Shown in pieces: positions 21,566 through 31,678 of a DNA stretch of 39,362 nt (position 1 is the first letter of the stretch; each line of letters starts with the position of its first letter). Origin of the DNA: Paramecium sonneborni (lineage: Eukaryota > Ciliophora > Oligohymenophorea > Peniculida > Parameciidae); NCBI GenBank assembly GCA_905182985.1, contig CAJJDN010000226.1, positions 13,813 through 53,174 on the forward strand, read 5' to 3'. The notes beneath the pieces are model-generated. The model was not told the DNA's origin and did not search any database. It was given only the letters and a program-made list of their open reading frames with translations. Made by a program: the position numbers and the translations under genes.

Positions 21566-21832
21566 GAAGAAAAATTGAAGCTTCTTAGAAATATTATAAA
21601 GATATTCTAACATAATATAATAATATAATATTGCTTTATTTCTAATAATCTTTTTAAATTTTGTTTACACCAAATAACCTATTCTTAAAATTTCCCTAAA
21701 AAATAGTATCAGAATAAAATTTTTTTTAGAGACTCTCTATGAATTATCTGAATAAGAAAAATTAAGATTTATTAAATTTTGTTGGATTAAGAAAGATTAA
21801 CGACTAATGATGATTAATTTTATCGAAGTTAT

Positions 21833-22051
21833 TCAAAACTAATTCTTGAATGAGAATAAGTTAAAGCTATATTCATTCAATTTTTCTTCTTTTATCTCTG
21901 ATTTGACATCAAACCTAGTTAGATTTTCTTTTTAATTGTTACTTATTATCAATAGAGCTGTTTTTCTAATTTTAGCTTTATTTTTTATAGAACCTGCTAT
22001 GACTATATTATAAAATAAATTCCTAATTCCTAAGTTTTTAAAAGTTATCAT
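21833..22051 (-). CDS. Short hypothetical ORF
   Basis: ATG at 22049-22051 opens MITFKNLGIRNLFYNIVIAG, and the frame runs for 72 codons to TGA 21833-21835 with a helical acidic end (RFDVKSEIKEEKLNEYSFN). It lies upstream of the calpain-like fragment on the same strand and could be an early exon of that gene or chance. No family recognised. Confidence 0.35.
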
Positions 22052-22430
22052 TTTAATGAATATACTTTATTTACTAATAAATATAATCCCAAAATCAATT
22101 AAAAATTTGATTAAGAAATTATAAAAATAATTATAATAGATTGAGTTTGAATGAAGAATAAATCTAAGGATCTAAATCATCACAATTTTTAAGTAAATAA
22201 TTAGTCAATTAATATAATGGTATCTTTAAAATTTCCTTTATGATTTATTAATTATATTTTTATTGATTCAATGTATTTTCATTATTTACTTATCAAATAT
22301 TGTTTAAGATTCTTTTCTATGAATATTGTAATCTTTATCATAAATCTTTATTATTGTTATAAGTTTAGAGAGAAAAGAAGGTTCTCTAAATGATTTTCTT
22401 TTCTGTGTTAGATTAGATAGAGGATATTTA
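22052..22430. other. Intergenic, AT-rich
   Basis: No protein-like frame stands out on either strand; the sequence is mostly A and T with short T runs. It separates the minus-strand ORF at 22051 from the plus-strand coiled-coil gene. Confidence 0.45.
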
Positions 22431-22439
22431 AGGTATTTT

Positions 22440-23045
22440 ATGTGAAAAAAAATTGTAAAAAGCGATCAAATAATTTAGCTATTTTAATAAAATAGAAATT
22501 GAATAGGATCATGAAGAGAGTTGTTTAAAATGTAGAGCTTAATTAGAAAAGATATTCAAAGATAAAGATGAGTTAACAACTAGTTATTACTAATCATCAC
22601 CTCAATGAATTAAATAATTAAGTAGGATTTATTGATTAAGTTATATAAAGTGATTAAAGAAAAAGCATATCAAATGCAGAAAGGAAAGATTTCTTAAAAT
22701 AATAAATCGATTTCTCTTGAATAAGAAAATTAATCTACTAGATAAGATAGACATCCAATAATGGCATCAAGTATAGTAAAACCTAATGAAATTAATGATG
22801 CAGATAGGAAATTGGAGGATCTGGATAGTGTTATGCTATCCTAATTAAAACTATAAATTCAATCCCTTTAATAATAACAATAATCATCAACAAGATTAGA
22901 TTAATAATAATCTTAATATGAATCTCCTAGTCTTCAAATTCTTCTAAGAAAGAGAGCTTTAATCTTAGGAAATTACCAAGTCGATCTATTAATTTTTCAA
23001 AGAATTAGTATATTTAACTCATATTTTTAAATAATTTTATTTATG
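22440..23045 (+). CDS. Hypothetical coiled-coil protein with frame changes
   Basis: Plus-strand segments are strongly protein-like but lie in different frames: IEIEQDHEESCLKCRAQLEK (with a Cys-X2-Cys pair), LNELNNQVGFIDQVIQSDQR, NAERKDFLKQQIDFS, MASSIVKPNEINDADRKLED, and a Gln-rich stretch LKLQIQSLQQQQSSTRLDQQ, ending with KLPSRSINFSKNQ. The spacing suggests an N-terminal zinc-binding or Cys pair and a long coiled coil. Frame changes near 22615, 22715 and 22945 are not all explained by short introns, so it may be a frameshifted gene. Start and stop are not fixed. No family named. Confidence 0.45.
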
Positions 23046-23058
23046 TTATAAATTATAA

Positions 23059-23327
23059 ATGGATTCACCAGAACATTAAAACTAAGTTTAATAACTTCAA
23101 ACATATCTAATTCAATTAGATGTAGAAGAACCTAATGAAGCACCTATAAAAGACTAGCTCCAAAATTTGAAGATTTAACCATCATATTTATTTTTGAGAC
23201 TCTAGAAACTAGATTATTCGTATATGTTATAGTGGCATATGGATCTGATATTTTGATTGCTGCAATATTTTTAACTTGTAATTTTAAAGGTGGACATGTT
23301 AATCCAGCAGTAAAAGATAATATTTGA
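23059..23327 (+). pseudogene. Aquaporin (MIP family), N-terminal fragment with first NPA motif
   Basis: ATG at 23059-23061 opens MDSPEHQNQVQQLQTYLIQL and an acidic stretch (DVEEPNEAPIKD). A one-base shift near 23150 then leads into FEDLTIIFIFETLETRLFVY, VIVAYGSDILIAAIFLTCNF and KGGHVNPAVKDNI before TGA 23325-23327. The Gly-Gly-His-X-Asn-Pro-Ala-Val motif after a hydrophobic segment and the Glu-X3-Thr motif in the first helix are hallmarks of MIP water/glycerol channels. The second half (second NPA, helices 4-6) is absent: what follows is charged and unlike an aquaporin. I infer a truncated, frameshifted copy. Confidence 0.6.
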
Positions 23328-23399
23328 AAGAAGAACAATATTATAAAAATTTGGGGTTCAGATATAAAACGATATTCACTAAGAAGATTTTTAATGAAA

Positions 23400-23858
23400 T
23401 TATAATTTCATTAGATTGATTTACGTAAAATTGATCTGAATTATTTAAAATCAAGCATATCTTGAAATTCAAGGAAATTAAAAATAAACTATAGATACTT
23501 TAATTTCTAAAACGTAATTAACAGCCATTTATAATAGATATTAAATGTTCTTTCAACCAATAGTTGGAAGAAATAAGTTAAGAAGAATAATAATAACAAG
23601 AAATAGTTTAGATGTGTGTTATTTTCTAATTTTAGTAAATAATTTATTTTAGAATTGCAGGATGGCAATATTTATATTTATGATGCAGCTTAATGGATAA
23701 TAGAAAAATATAGAAAACTTCTTTGCAATAAGATCTTTGCTAGAAGTCAAATTTTACTCGCTGATTGTAGTAGCATTAAGGGATCAATATTTTTAACATA
23801 AGAAAAAGAGAATCTTCAAAAACTATTCTTGTAAAAAGGAGCAAAAAAAGATGATTGA
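23400..23858 (+). CDS. Hypothetical protein, two exons, 3' end intact
   Basis: The plus-strand frame is open from a TGA near 23427 through KHILKFKEIKNKLQILQFLK and NQQPFIIDIKCSFNQQLEEI. A 22-nt intron at 23614-23635 (gtgtgtt...attttag) then restores the frame into QFILELQDGNIYIYDAAQWI, EKYRKLLCNKIFARSQILLA and DCSSIKGSIFLTQEKENL before TGA 23856-23858. The segment DGNIYIYDAAQ followed by a basic helix faintly resembles the Val-Ala-Ile-Phe-Asp-Ala-Thr motif of 6-phosphofructo-2-kinase, but that is a weak hint, not an assignment. The true start is unknown; an ATG in another frame at 23544 is probably spurious. Confidence 0.5.
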
Positions 23859-24165
23859 AATTCACAGATCAATTATTTAATAATATATAAATTATTTATT
23901 ATAAACTATATTTATATTATAAAAAAAAATAGCAATTAGATAGCTTAGGCAATAAATGCAATTCAAATAAATGTCTTGAAAAATTTGAAAACAAGAATAG
24001 AATTTACAAAGCAGATATGTTTTATGATTGGGAAATAAAAAAGTTTGGAGTTAGAAGCAATTTTCATAAGAAATTGAGTTACTTCAAATAATATTATATG
24101 AAGTAATTAAATATTTAAAGCTAAAGAAGTAAGTTAATTAAGTATAATAAACGCCTGTTATTTAA

Positions 24166-25059
24166 TCAAAATTTAAGAATTATAGATGGACTGATCAAGT
24201 TCATTATAGATATATGGACGTACTTTGTAGTCAAAGAATGTGATATGAATTACCTACCTTATCTAAAATATTATAGCTCTAAATAAAATAAATCAAATTA
24301 GAAGAATTCTTTTTTCTATTATATTGATTCAAAATTTTGCAATAGCAGTGCACCCGTTTTATTATTGATCTTTTTCCTATTACTATTAAGTAAACATTTT
24401 TTGTCATTTTTCATATATTTATAATTTACTTACATAATTATTTGCCATCTTTTTCAGATCTTTATCATATAAAAAACAAAATACTTTGAGTACTTCTTTG
24501 AAAATTATTTTTATAAGCATTCTCTTCTAATAAGTTTATTATTATTATTTGCAAGAAACCATATTAATATAATTTAATTTGAATTAATTAAAAATACAAT
24601 AATAAGTAAAATAATAAAACTCTATACACAAAAAAATCATCATCTTTATTTTTTATAGTTTAAGTCTCTTTTTAATCAAATCTTAAAGTTATTATAGAAA
24701 ATCTATCCTATACGTTTATAAAAAAAATTTTTTTAATCATTCCATTAATTACAATAATAAATTAATTTATTTAAATGGCCTATTTATTTTGGTTAACCGC
24801 TATGATATTCAAAATTGCATTAATAAAATTAAGTTAAGAGTTTAACTTTTCTCTTGGTATTCCATTGTTTACAATATTTTTGATGATTAACAATGAAAGC
24901 AGAGAGATAATTAAATCTGTGACCTGAAATAATGAAATCAGCTTAACATATAAGACCGCCTAATAAATTAGCTCAGAATTTTTCTAAATAATTGAATATC
25001 ATCTTTGAAGATTTAAATTGCTATGATACATAGTATTGTATCATTAAATCATCGCTCAT
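24166..25059 (-). CDS. Hypothetical protein, multi-exon, no lesions seen
   Basis: ATG at 25057-25059 opens MSDDLMIQYY. A 46-nt intron joins to KNSELIYQAVLYVKLISLFQ, and a long clean frame follows: LLSLLIIKNIVNNGIPREKL, LNFINAILNIIAVNQNKQAI, MIKKIFFINVQDRFSII. Another frame then gives MLIKIIFKEVLKVFCFLYDK and DLKKMANNY, followed by a probable intron of about 50 nt, and GALLLQNFESIQQKKEFFQF with QFISHSLTTKYVHISIMNLI before TGA 24166-24168. It is largely alpha-helical with hydrophobic helices, perhaps HEAT- or ARM-like, but no domain can be named. The switch near 24530 is not explained by an obvious intron. A long plus-strand frame over the same bases is an antisense shadow. Confidence 0.5.
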
Positions 25060-25379
25060 AATTAAATTTAATAATCATTTAATTTAATCATGTAATTTAG
25101 CAATAAGTTTAAATTATTCGCTTGAATATATATATTTTAATTTCTATCTAATCATTAATAATCTCTTACTTTCTCTTAAAGTATTAATTCATATATTGTT
25201 TTTTATTTTCTATTCTGAAGTATCAGCTTTTTTATACTACAATTAAATTAATCTGAATAATTAATATTTATTATTTTACTTTTATTAGAAAAAAATGTGT
25301 GCAAAATCTAACTTTGTCTAACCGATTTTTGTAATTTACTTGATCTTGAATGCATGTTTTGCAGAAATCTAACTTATTG

Positions 25380-28300
25380 ATGAAGACTTTATAGCCTATT
25401 GTTTCTGATGAAAGTAAATCAAAATTAATAATTGTAAGGTTGGTATTGTTGGAGTTAGGATAGTTGTTAAAAGTCATATTGTGGAGGATCAGCTATTTTT
25501 GGTGGTTATAATGGATTTGATTATCATACTTTGATTTTTCCACATTATTAAATTGATATCAGAATTAAATTTTGGCGGTTGTGTAATATATTATCTATAT
25601 AAGATTGACTAATGGAATTTAAATGATCAATTTACCATATATGTTGATAATACCCTAGTTCATAAATATGTATACTCAAGCATAGATAGTTCAACAAATA
25701 TTTGTGGATCTAATGATTATGATTCAGTGATTTAATTTGATTTAATAGTGGATCATTTTAGTACTTCATCAATAATTTTCGTGACAACTATAAATGGCGG
25801 ATGGTGGGGTATTTCTGAGTTTAGACAATATGTTCTAAAATGTCCTTTTGGGTGTGATTCCTGCAATTTATATTATTGTTTTAAATAAGTGTTATTTTTG
25901 GAGCTATTTAATAAGAGGTTGTTTAATATTCAAAACTGGGAAGGATGGTATCATAATAATAATTAAATTATTGATATCAATAGTAATTGGTGTGGTATTT
26001 ATTAAAATAAATGAATTAATAGGGTTTGATAGCCAATATTCTCCTGGTGATTATCTTACAAAATCTTTCATTTTAGGAAATCATTTTGCAGTCAGCTTCT
26101 AATTAAAAGTGGCAATTTATTTTGCTATCAATTCTAAGGTTAATGTTGAAATAGATGGTAATTTAATATCCACTTCTGAATTGAATCGCTAAATACCAAC
26201 ATACATAAATGATGACTGCGGTAAAATTTTAATCTTAGATCAAATAAATATATATTAATAAGAGCATACGAATAATGTTTTAACAGTTAAAATTGGATAG
26301 TTTTATCAAATTATTATGATAGCAGGGTAAGGTTTGGAATAAGAGACTTTTAATTATTTATTTAGCATAATTTAGATACTTATTCAAATATTAATCTATT
26401 TGATGAATTTTTTACTTCTCAGTTTAGGTGTATTTAAGGATGTAGTATTTGTATAAAGGGGATCTGCTTTTAATGTTAAGAGGGATGGGAATATATAATA
26501 TCAATAAAAAATTGTGTTCCTATATGTGGGGATTCAATAATTCTTTAATATGAAGAATGCGATGATGGGAATTTCATTCCTTATGATGGTTGTCATCTTT
26601 GTAAATTTTAATGCTCTTGGGATTGTTTAAAGTGCTAATTTGGTTAATGCTTAGAATATTAGCAATCAATAATATAGATTAAAAGTGATTGCGTCTTTGA
26701 TCAAAAAAACTTGAATGAATATAAACTTAAAGAAAGTAATTTTGATTCTTATTTTATTAATTTTATTGTTTAAAGTTATTATGATAACTTTTTGAATTAA
26801 AGATAATCTTAATAAACTATTGGAATTATTCAGATTTGCAACCTAAAAGATTTGGATTCCACATTTCAAACAACCTCAAAATTTAAAACTGTGATAAATA
26901 ATTATTTGATTAATGTTTGAAATGCTAGCTCTTCTATTAATTGAGTTTTAACAAATAGAAATGTATCCCTTATTGTAATGATGGGATCAAATTATTGGAT
27001 GAGATTTGTGATGATAAAATCCAATTTGATGGTTGTTACAAATGTTAAGAGAGTTGCTAGCTAGAATGCTAAATCTGTATATAAGTTTATTGTTATGAAT
27101 GTAAAGATGGCTGGAAACTTTTGGATCACAGATGATATCCTCAATGTGGGGATAATAAAGTTGCAAAACTATCTTCTGAATAATATGATGATGGTAACTA
27201 TGAGCCTAATGATGGATGTTATGAATGCAGATTTGAATGTGATGAGAATTGCCTTATATGTGCTTCTAATGACTTTTGTTCTCAATGTGTAGTTTATTTT
27301 GAAGAGATTAATAGTAAATGTATGCCTGTTTGTGGTGATGGATTTGTGGTTCCTATATTAGAAGAATGTGATGATAAAAATTAGACCCCATTTGATGGGT
27401 GTTATTAATGTTAGTTTTAATGTGAAGAGAAATGTGATAAATGTGATAAGGGAAATTATATTGAATGGCAAAAAGGGTATTAAGTGGATGAAAATTAAAA
27501 ATGTTTATTAATCAAATCAGGAGAAGTAAAAGATGAAAAAGGTGATGAATAATAATAAATATGGGGAGATACAATAAGGCAATAAAATGAAGGGTGTGAT
27601 GATGGAAATGGTTACAATTATGATGGATGTTCATAATCGTTTTAAGTTGAAGATAGTTGATATGTAACGAAGAAATACCTAATAAATGCTATCGTAATAT
27701 TTAATTTTTTCTTACATTCCTCAACAAAACTTATGATAATCAATATGTAAATTTAACTTTTAGTTAAAAGGTTAAATGGATGGGAGCTTTCTCAAATTTC
27801 ACTTAAGCAATCTTAACTAAAATAAAAGGGGTCGAAAATGAATATTTATTACTCCCATATGAATTNNNNNNNNNNNNNNNNNNNNNNNNNNNNNNNNNNN
27901 NNNNNNNNNNNNNNNNNNNNNNNNNNNNNNNNNNNNNNNNNNNNNNNNNNNNNNNNNNNNNNNNNNNNNNNNNNNNNNNNNNNNNNNNNNNNNNNNNNNN
28001 NNNNNNNNNNNNNNNNNNNNNNNNNNNNNNNNNNNNNNNNNNNNNNNNNNNNNNNNNNNNNNNNNNNNNNNNNNNNNNNNNNNNNNNNNNNNNNNNNNNN
28101 NNNNNNNNNNNNNNNNNNNNNNNNNNNNNNNNNNNNNNNNNNNNNNNNNNNNNNNNNNNNNNNNNNNNNNNNNNNNNNNNNNNNNNNNNNNNNNNNNNNN
28201 NNNNNNNNNNNNNNNNNNNNNNNNNNNNNNNNNNNNNNNNNNNNNNNNNNNNNNNNNNNNNNNNNNNNNNNNNNNNNNNNNNNNNNNNNNNNNNNNNNNN

Positions 28301-30123
28301 NNNNNNNNNNNNNNNNNNNNNNNNNNNNNNNNNNNNNNNNNNNNNNNNNNNNNNNNNNNNNNNNNNNNNNNNNNNNNNNNNNNNNNNNNNNNNNNNNNNN
28401 NNNNNNNNNNNNNNNNNNNNNNNNNNNNNNNNNNNNNNNNNNNNNNNNNNNNNNNNNNNNNNNNNNNNNNNNNNNNNNNNNNNNNNNNNNNNNNNNNNNN
28501 NNNNNNNNNNNNNNNNNNNNNNNNNNNNNNNNNNNNNNNNNNNNNNNNNNNNNNNNNNNNNNNNNNNNNNNNNNNNNNNNNNNNNNNNNNNNNNNNNNNN
28601 NNNNNNNNNNNNNNNNNNNNNNNNNNNNNNNNNNNNNNNNNNNNNNNNNNNNNNNNNNNNNNNNNNNNNNNNNNNNNNNNNNNNNATAACTCAAATAGAC
28701 TAACAAAAATTGAATGACCCAGTTTATTAATTTAAAATCAAAATTTTAACTTCTACATCTACACCACCAATCTTGGTTATAAGTATTGAGGATGGTATCG
28801 TAGATGAGCATGATTTTAATTTAGCTTTGGCCTCATAAGAATTAAAACTAAAAACAGCAACAATATTATCTGATTCTCAAATTAAGATTGCAAATAAATT
28901 CTCAAAGATGGGAAATTATATAATGATTGACTTAGGATTTAACAGTGTTTTGATGTTGCTCTTAGGGGATCCCTAATCAAGCCTAACAATTTTAGATACA
29001 CTCTAATTTTAATCATATTTGCGGTATATAAAGTCAATAAATCATTAAATTGTTTGTTTATTTTTAATTACGTATAAATATAGAATTCCCCTAAAACATT
29101 TAAATTTATTTTGAATCCTCTGATTTTGTATAATGTAATTATTTCTATTCAGATTATTACATTTACACCTATTCTAGTCAAATTGAATATTTTTGACCTT
29201 TTTAATAATTTATTTGGATATGAACATCTGGAAAGCATTGGAAAATTCTAACAATATCAACTTAATGCAGACTTGCTAACAAATATTTATGGATTTATTA
29301 CATAAATAATCCTATTTTTTTGGCTATTCATATTTCTTATTGTATATAGAAAATTCTTCTTTCATAAATGCTTTTCCATCAAACAAATTGACTATGTTAG
29401 ATTAGCAAAATAAACAGCTATTGAATCACTAATCATAAAATTGTATAACATTAATAAAAATTTTTACAGCTAAGTAATCTTTACACAAAAAAAGGATTAC
29501 TTCAATTATTTTATGCTAACAATTGGGATTTGCTTTTTAAAGTTATTTTATATACAGTTTCTAATACATAATCTGGTTATAGATCTTTGGTCTCAAATTG
29601 TATTTGTATTGGGTACATTGTGTTATTATTTTTTTTATTGATATAACATTTTAGAAGGCAAAATTAGAAAGTTGTGATAGCTAAACTAAGGAGTGAATAA
29701 TATGAAGGTATTGTTCTACTGAAAAAACTGTTATTCCTTATTGTTTTAGAAGGAATGTAATACAATTCTTCATATCAATGCATTTTGCTCGCTGTAATCT
29801 TATCTGGCTATTTATTATTCATTACATTAATAAGATTTTAATCATCAAGCTTGGATCTTTTTGTAATCTATTTATTGGAGGCTCCGATAATTATATTTAC
29901 ATTACTAAGTTTATTTTATTGTTCTGATTTTTAAAATATATTGGATGGCGATGGTAAAATTTAATTGGCATTTTATTAGATAGGTTTTTTGATCTTTGGT
30001 TTATTGGGCCCTTTAATTAGAAGTTGTATTTAATTTTACCTGAAGATCAAGAACCATATATTGGATATGAAATAGCCAAAAACATCTTCAGCTATAAATA
30101 TCTTCACAGTTGCAAATAAATGA
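25380..30123 (+). pseudogene. DUF4215-type cysteine-rich protein with C-terminal transmembrane region, copy C
   Basis: Sequence begins near an ATG at 25380 (MKTL...) and shows the lectin-like module (SYCGGSAIFGGYNGFDY, FTIYVDNTLVHKY, NGGWWGISEFRQYVLKCPFG). Cysteine-rich DUF4215 units follow at about 26430-27660 (LQYEECDDGNFIPYDGCHLC, NYEPNDGCYECRFECDENC, PILEECDDKNQTPFDGCYQC). After the N gap comes LGDPQSSLTILDTLQFQSYL and a multi-span membrane region (FITQIILFFWLFIFLIVY, CILLAVILSGYLLFITLI, IGFLIFGLLGPLIRSCI), ending at TGA 30121-30123. Lesions: frameshifts near 25590, 26010, 26420, 26920, 29085 and 29680; in-frame TGA at 27133-27135 where Cys is expected; and TGT to TAT at the Glu-Gln-Tyr-Asp-Asp-Gly-Asn unit. 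It is the only copy with a membrane anchor. Decay versus sequencing error cannot be settled from this read alone. Confidence 0.75.
27866..28685. other. Assembly gap, 820 N
   Basis: A continuous run of N interrupts copy C of the DUF4215 gene, between its cysteine-rich repeats and its transmembrane region. The open frames reported across it are artefacts of N codons. Confidence 0.98.
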
Positions 30124-30360
30124 ACATTTATTTTTTCAGAATAATATGCATTGTTCAAGTTTTATTTTCAGTATTTTCTAGTAATACTATCACATTCTAA
30201 TATTCTTTAATTCTATTTATGAATATAAGTATGAAAATATCAATTTAAATTTTCATATTAACTTAAATGTTGTATATCTTAATTTAATCATTATAAACAT
30301 TATTTTTATAAAAATACTAAGATAAGTAGTAATTAAAAATTTTATTGATTATTTAAATGA

Positions 30361-31425
30361 TCATGGAATTCTTACTTGTTTAGCCCTCAGTTTCTTCATT
30401 ACAGCAGCTGATTTGAATTTATCCTACTCATACATTATTCTTTTAATTAAATAGGAACTATTCTAAGCATCCAAAATATAAGCTTAGTCAATAATAATAT
30501 GAGATGTATTATATTCAATTCATATTTTTTAGTTTCAATGGAAATTAGCCAATAATCTATTTAATGTCATTGTAGGCAAATTTAAAAAATCTAAAAAAGA
30601 GGCCAGATAGAAAATATTTTAAGTAATAAGAGATTACATTTACCTTTTTGCATTAATCTCTTATATTTATTTAGCTCTTTTTAAATCAAGTTTAGGAATT
30701 ACTGCTCTCTTAGTTGAATTCATTTTAAAATTATTATCTTTTATGTGAATTAATTGAATCTAAAGGTGCTTCTGATGATTTAGAAGAAGGTGATTCAGAA
30801 GATGATGTATTATTATAAATTAAATTAAGAGCTCTTGTCTGAAAATCTACTAATAAATTCTGGATCTTAATTCATGAATATTAGTTTATTACCAATATGT
30901 GCTACTTTTTCTTATCATTAATCTCTAATAATGATACATATAATATATGTACTAAAATTAATCCTTATATATTTGATTTCGCTTTTAATAATTTTTATTT
31001 CTGTTCTATTAATAGTTATTCATTTAACATTTGAATTTCATTATGCATTTTTAGACCAATTAAATCAGGATCACAAACTTTATTAAATTTTATCACTACT
31101 CCAGCAATTTCATGGTTTTAATTCTTCCGTCTTTGCTAATTTACTTTCAGCATACATCAAATTTTCTTACATGCCTTATATTTTTTATTATAATTACGCA
31201 ATTAATTCTTTCTCTTATCTTTATACTTATTCTGTAATTTATTAATTGATCAATTAATCACATAGAGCTTCATTACGCCTTTCGTTATTCATCACTAGTT
31301 TTAGATATCAAAAACTTTAAAGCTTACTTATTTAATTTTAGTAATCCTTAGATCTCACGAGCTTGCTCTTATAATTATTAATTCTCCTGTTTGAGATAAT
31401 CGAGAATCTCTAAACTCATTATAAA
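30361..31425 (-). pseudogene. Coiled-coil protein gene, frameshifted with in-frame TGAs
   Basis: Reading the minus strand downward from about 31425, long coiled-coil segments appear: LKQENQQLQEQAREIQGLLK, RNEALCDQLINQQITEQVQR with QEKELIAQLQQKIQGMQENL, then GVVIKFNKVCDPDLIGLKMH and LVDFQTRALNLIYNNTSSSE with a Ser-rich tail. The 3' part, from ATG at 30721-30723, has MNSTKRAVIPKLDLKRAKQI, LASFLDFLNLPTMTLNRLLA and IIIDQAYILDAQNSSYLIKR, ending at TGA 30361-30363. In-frame TGAs occur at 30535-30537 and 30520-30522 (NFH-stop-NQKI-stop-IEYN) and at 30872-30874. Frame shifts occur between coiled-coil blocks. It may be one gene or two overlapping ones. Subfamily unknown; the composition resembles axonemal or centriolar coiled-coil proteins. 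Confidence 0.55.
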
Positions 31426-31678
31426 TTTAATTTTTCAAAATTTTACTTAAAATTCGCATAAATTCAAGGATAATTCAAATATATATATTAATTTAATTGT
31501 GTATAATTACTTATGTTAAAACTAATATTCAATTACTCAAGAGCCCTTTAAAAATAACAAAATTTTAAAATAGATGACAAAGAATAACTATTATATTTAA
31601 TGATCCCCAGATTAGTTAAAGAAAGGAAGCATAATAAATATTAGAATAATTATATTTTAATAAAAAGAATTATTTATA
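31426..31678. other. Intergenic between divergent genes
   Basis: AT-rich spacer between the coiled-coil gene (minus) and the karyopherin-like gene (plus, ATG at 31679). I see no coding frame. It probably contains both promoters; no element can be named. Confidence 0.5.

Noticed and set aside
23144..23338. Minus-strand ORF
   Set aside because: Antisense of the aquaporin-like sequence; the NPA motif is on the plus strand.
23544..23960. Long alternative plus-strand frame starting MFFQPIVG
   Set aside because: It overlaps a better frame (SFNQQLEEISQEEQ, then DGNIYIYDAAQ) that is joined by a clean 22-nt intron and ends at a TGA.
24250..24830. 700-bp plus-strand frame without TGA
   Set aside because: Hydrophobic, low-information composition. 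The minus strand of the same region carries the better protein (24166-25059), so this is a shadow.
25271..25477. Minus-strand ORF
   Set aside because: Overlaps the N-terminal region of DUF4215 copy C, whose plus-strand frame matches its paralogues.
27838..28706. Long ORFs on both strands across the gap
   Set aside because: They consist almost entirely of N codons from the 820-nt gap.
21240..30537. Reassignment of TGA to tryptophan in this organism
   Set aside because: Several clean genes end at TGA, and other internal TGAs replace Cys or Gly, so nonsense mutations explain the set more simply.
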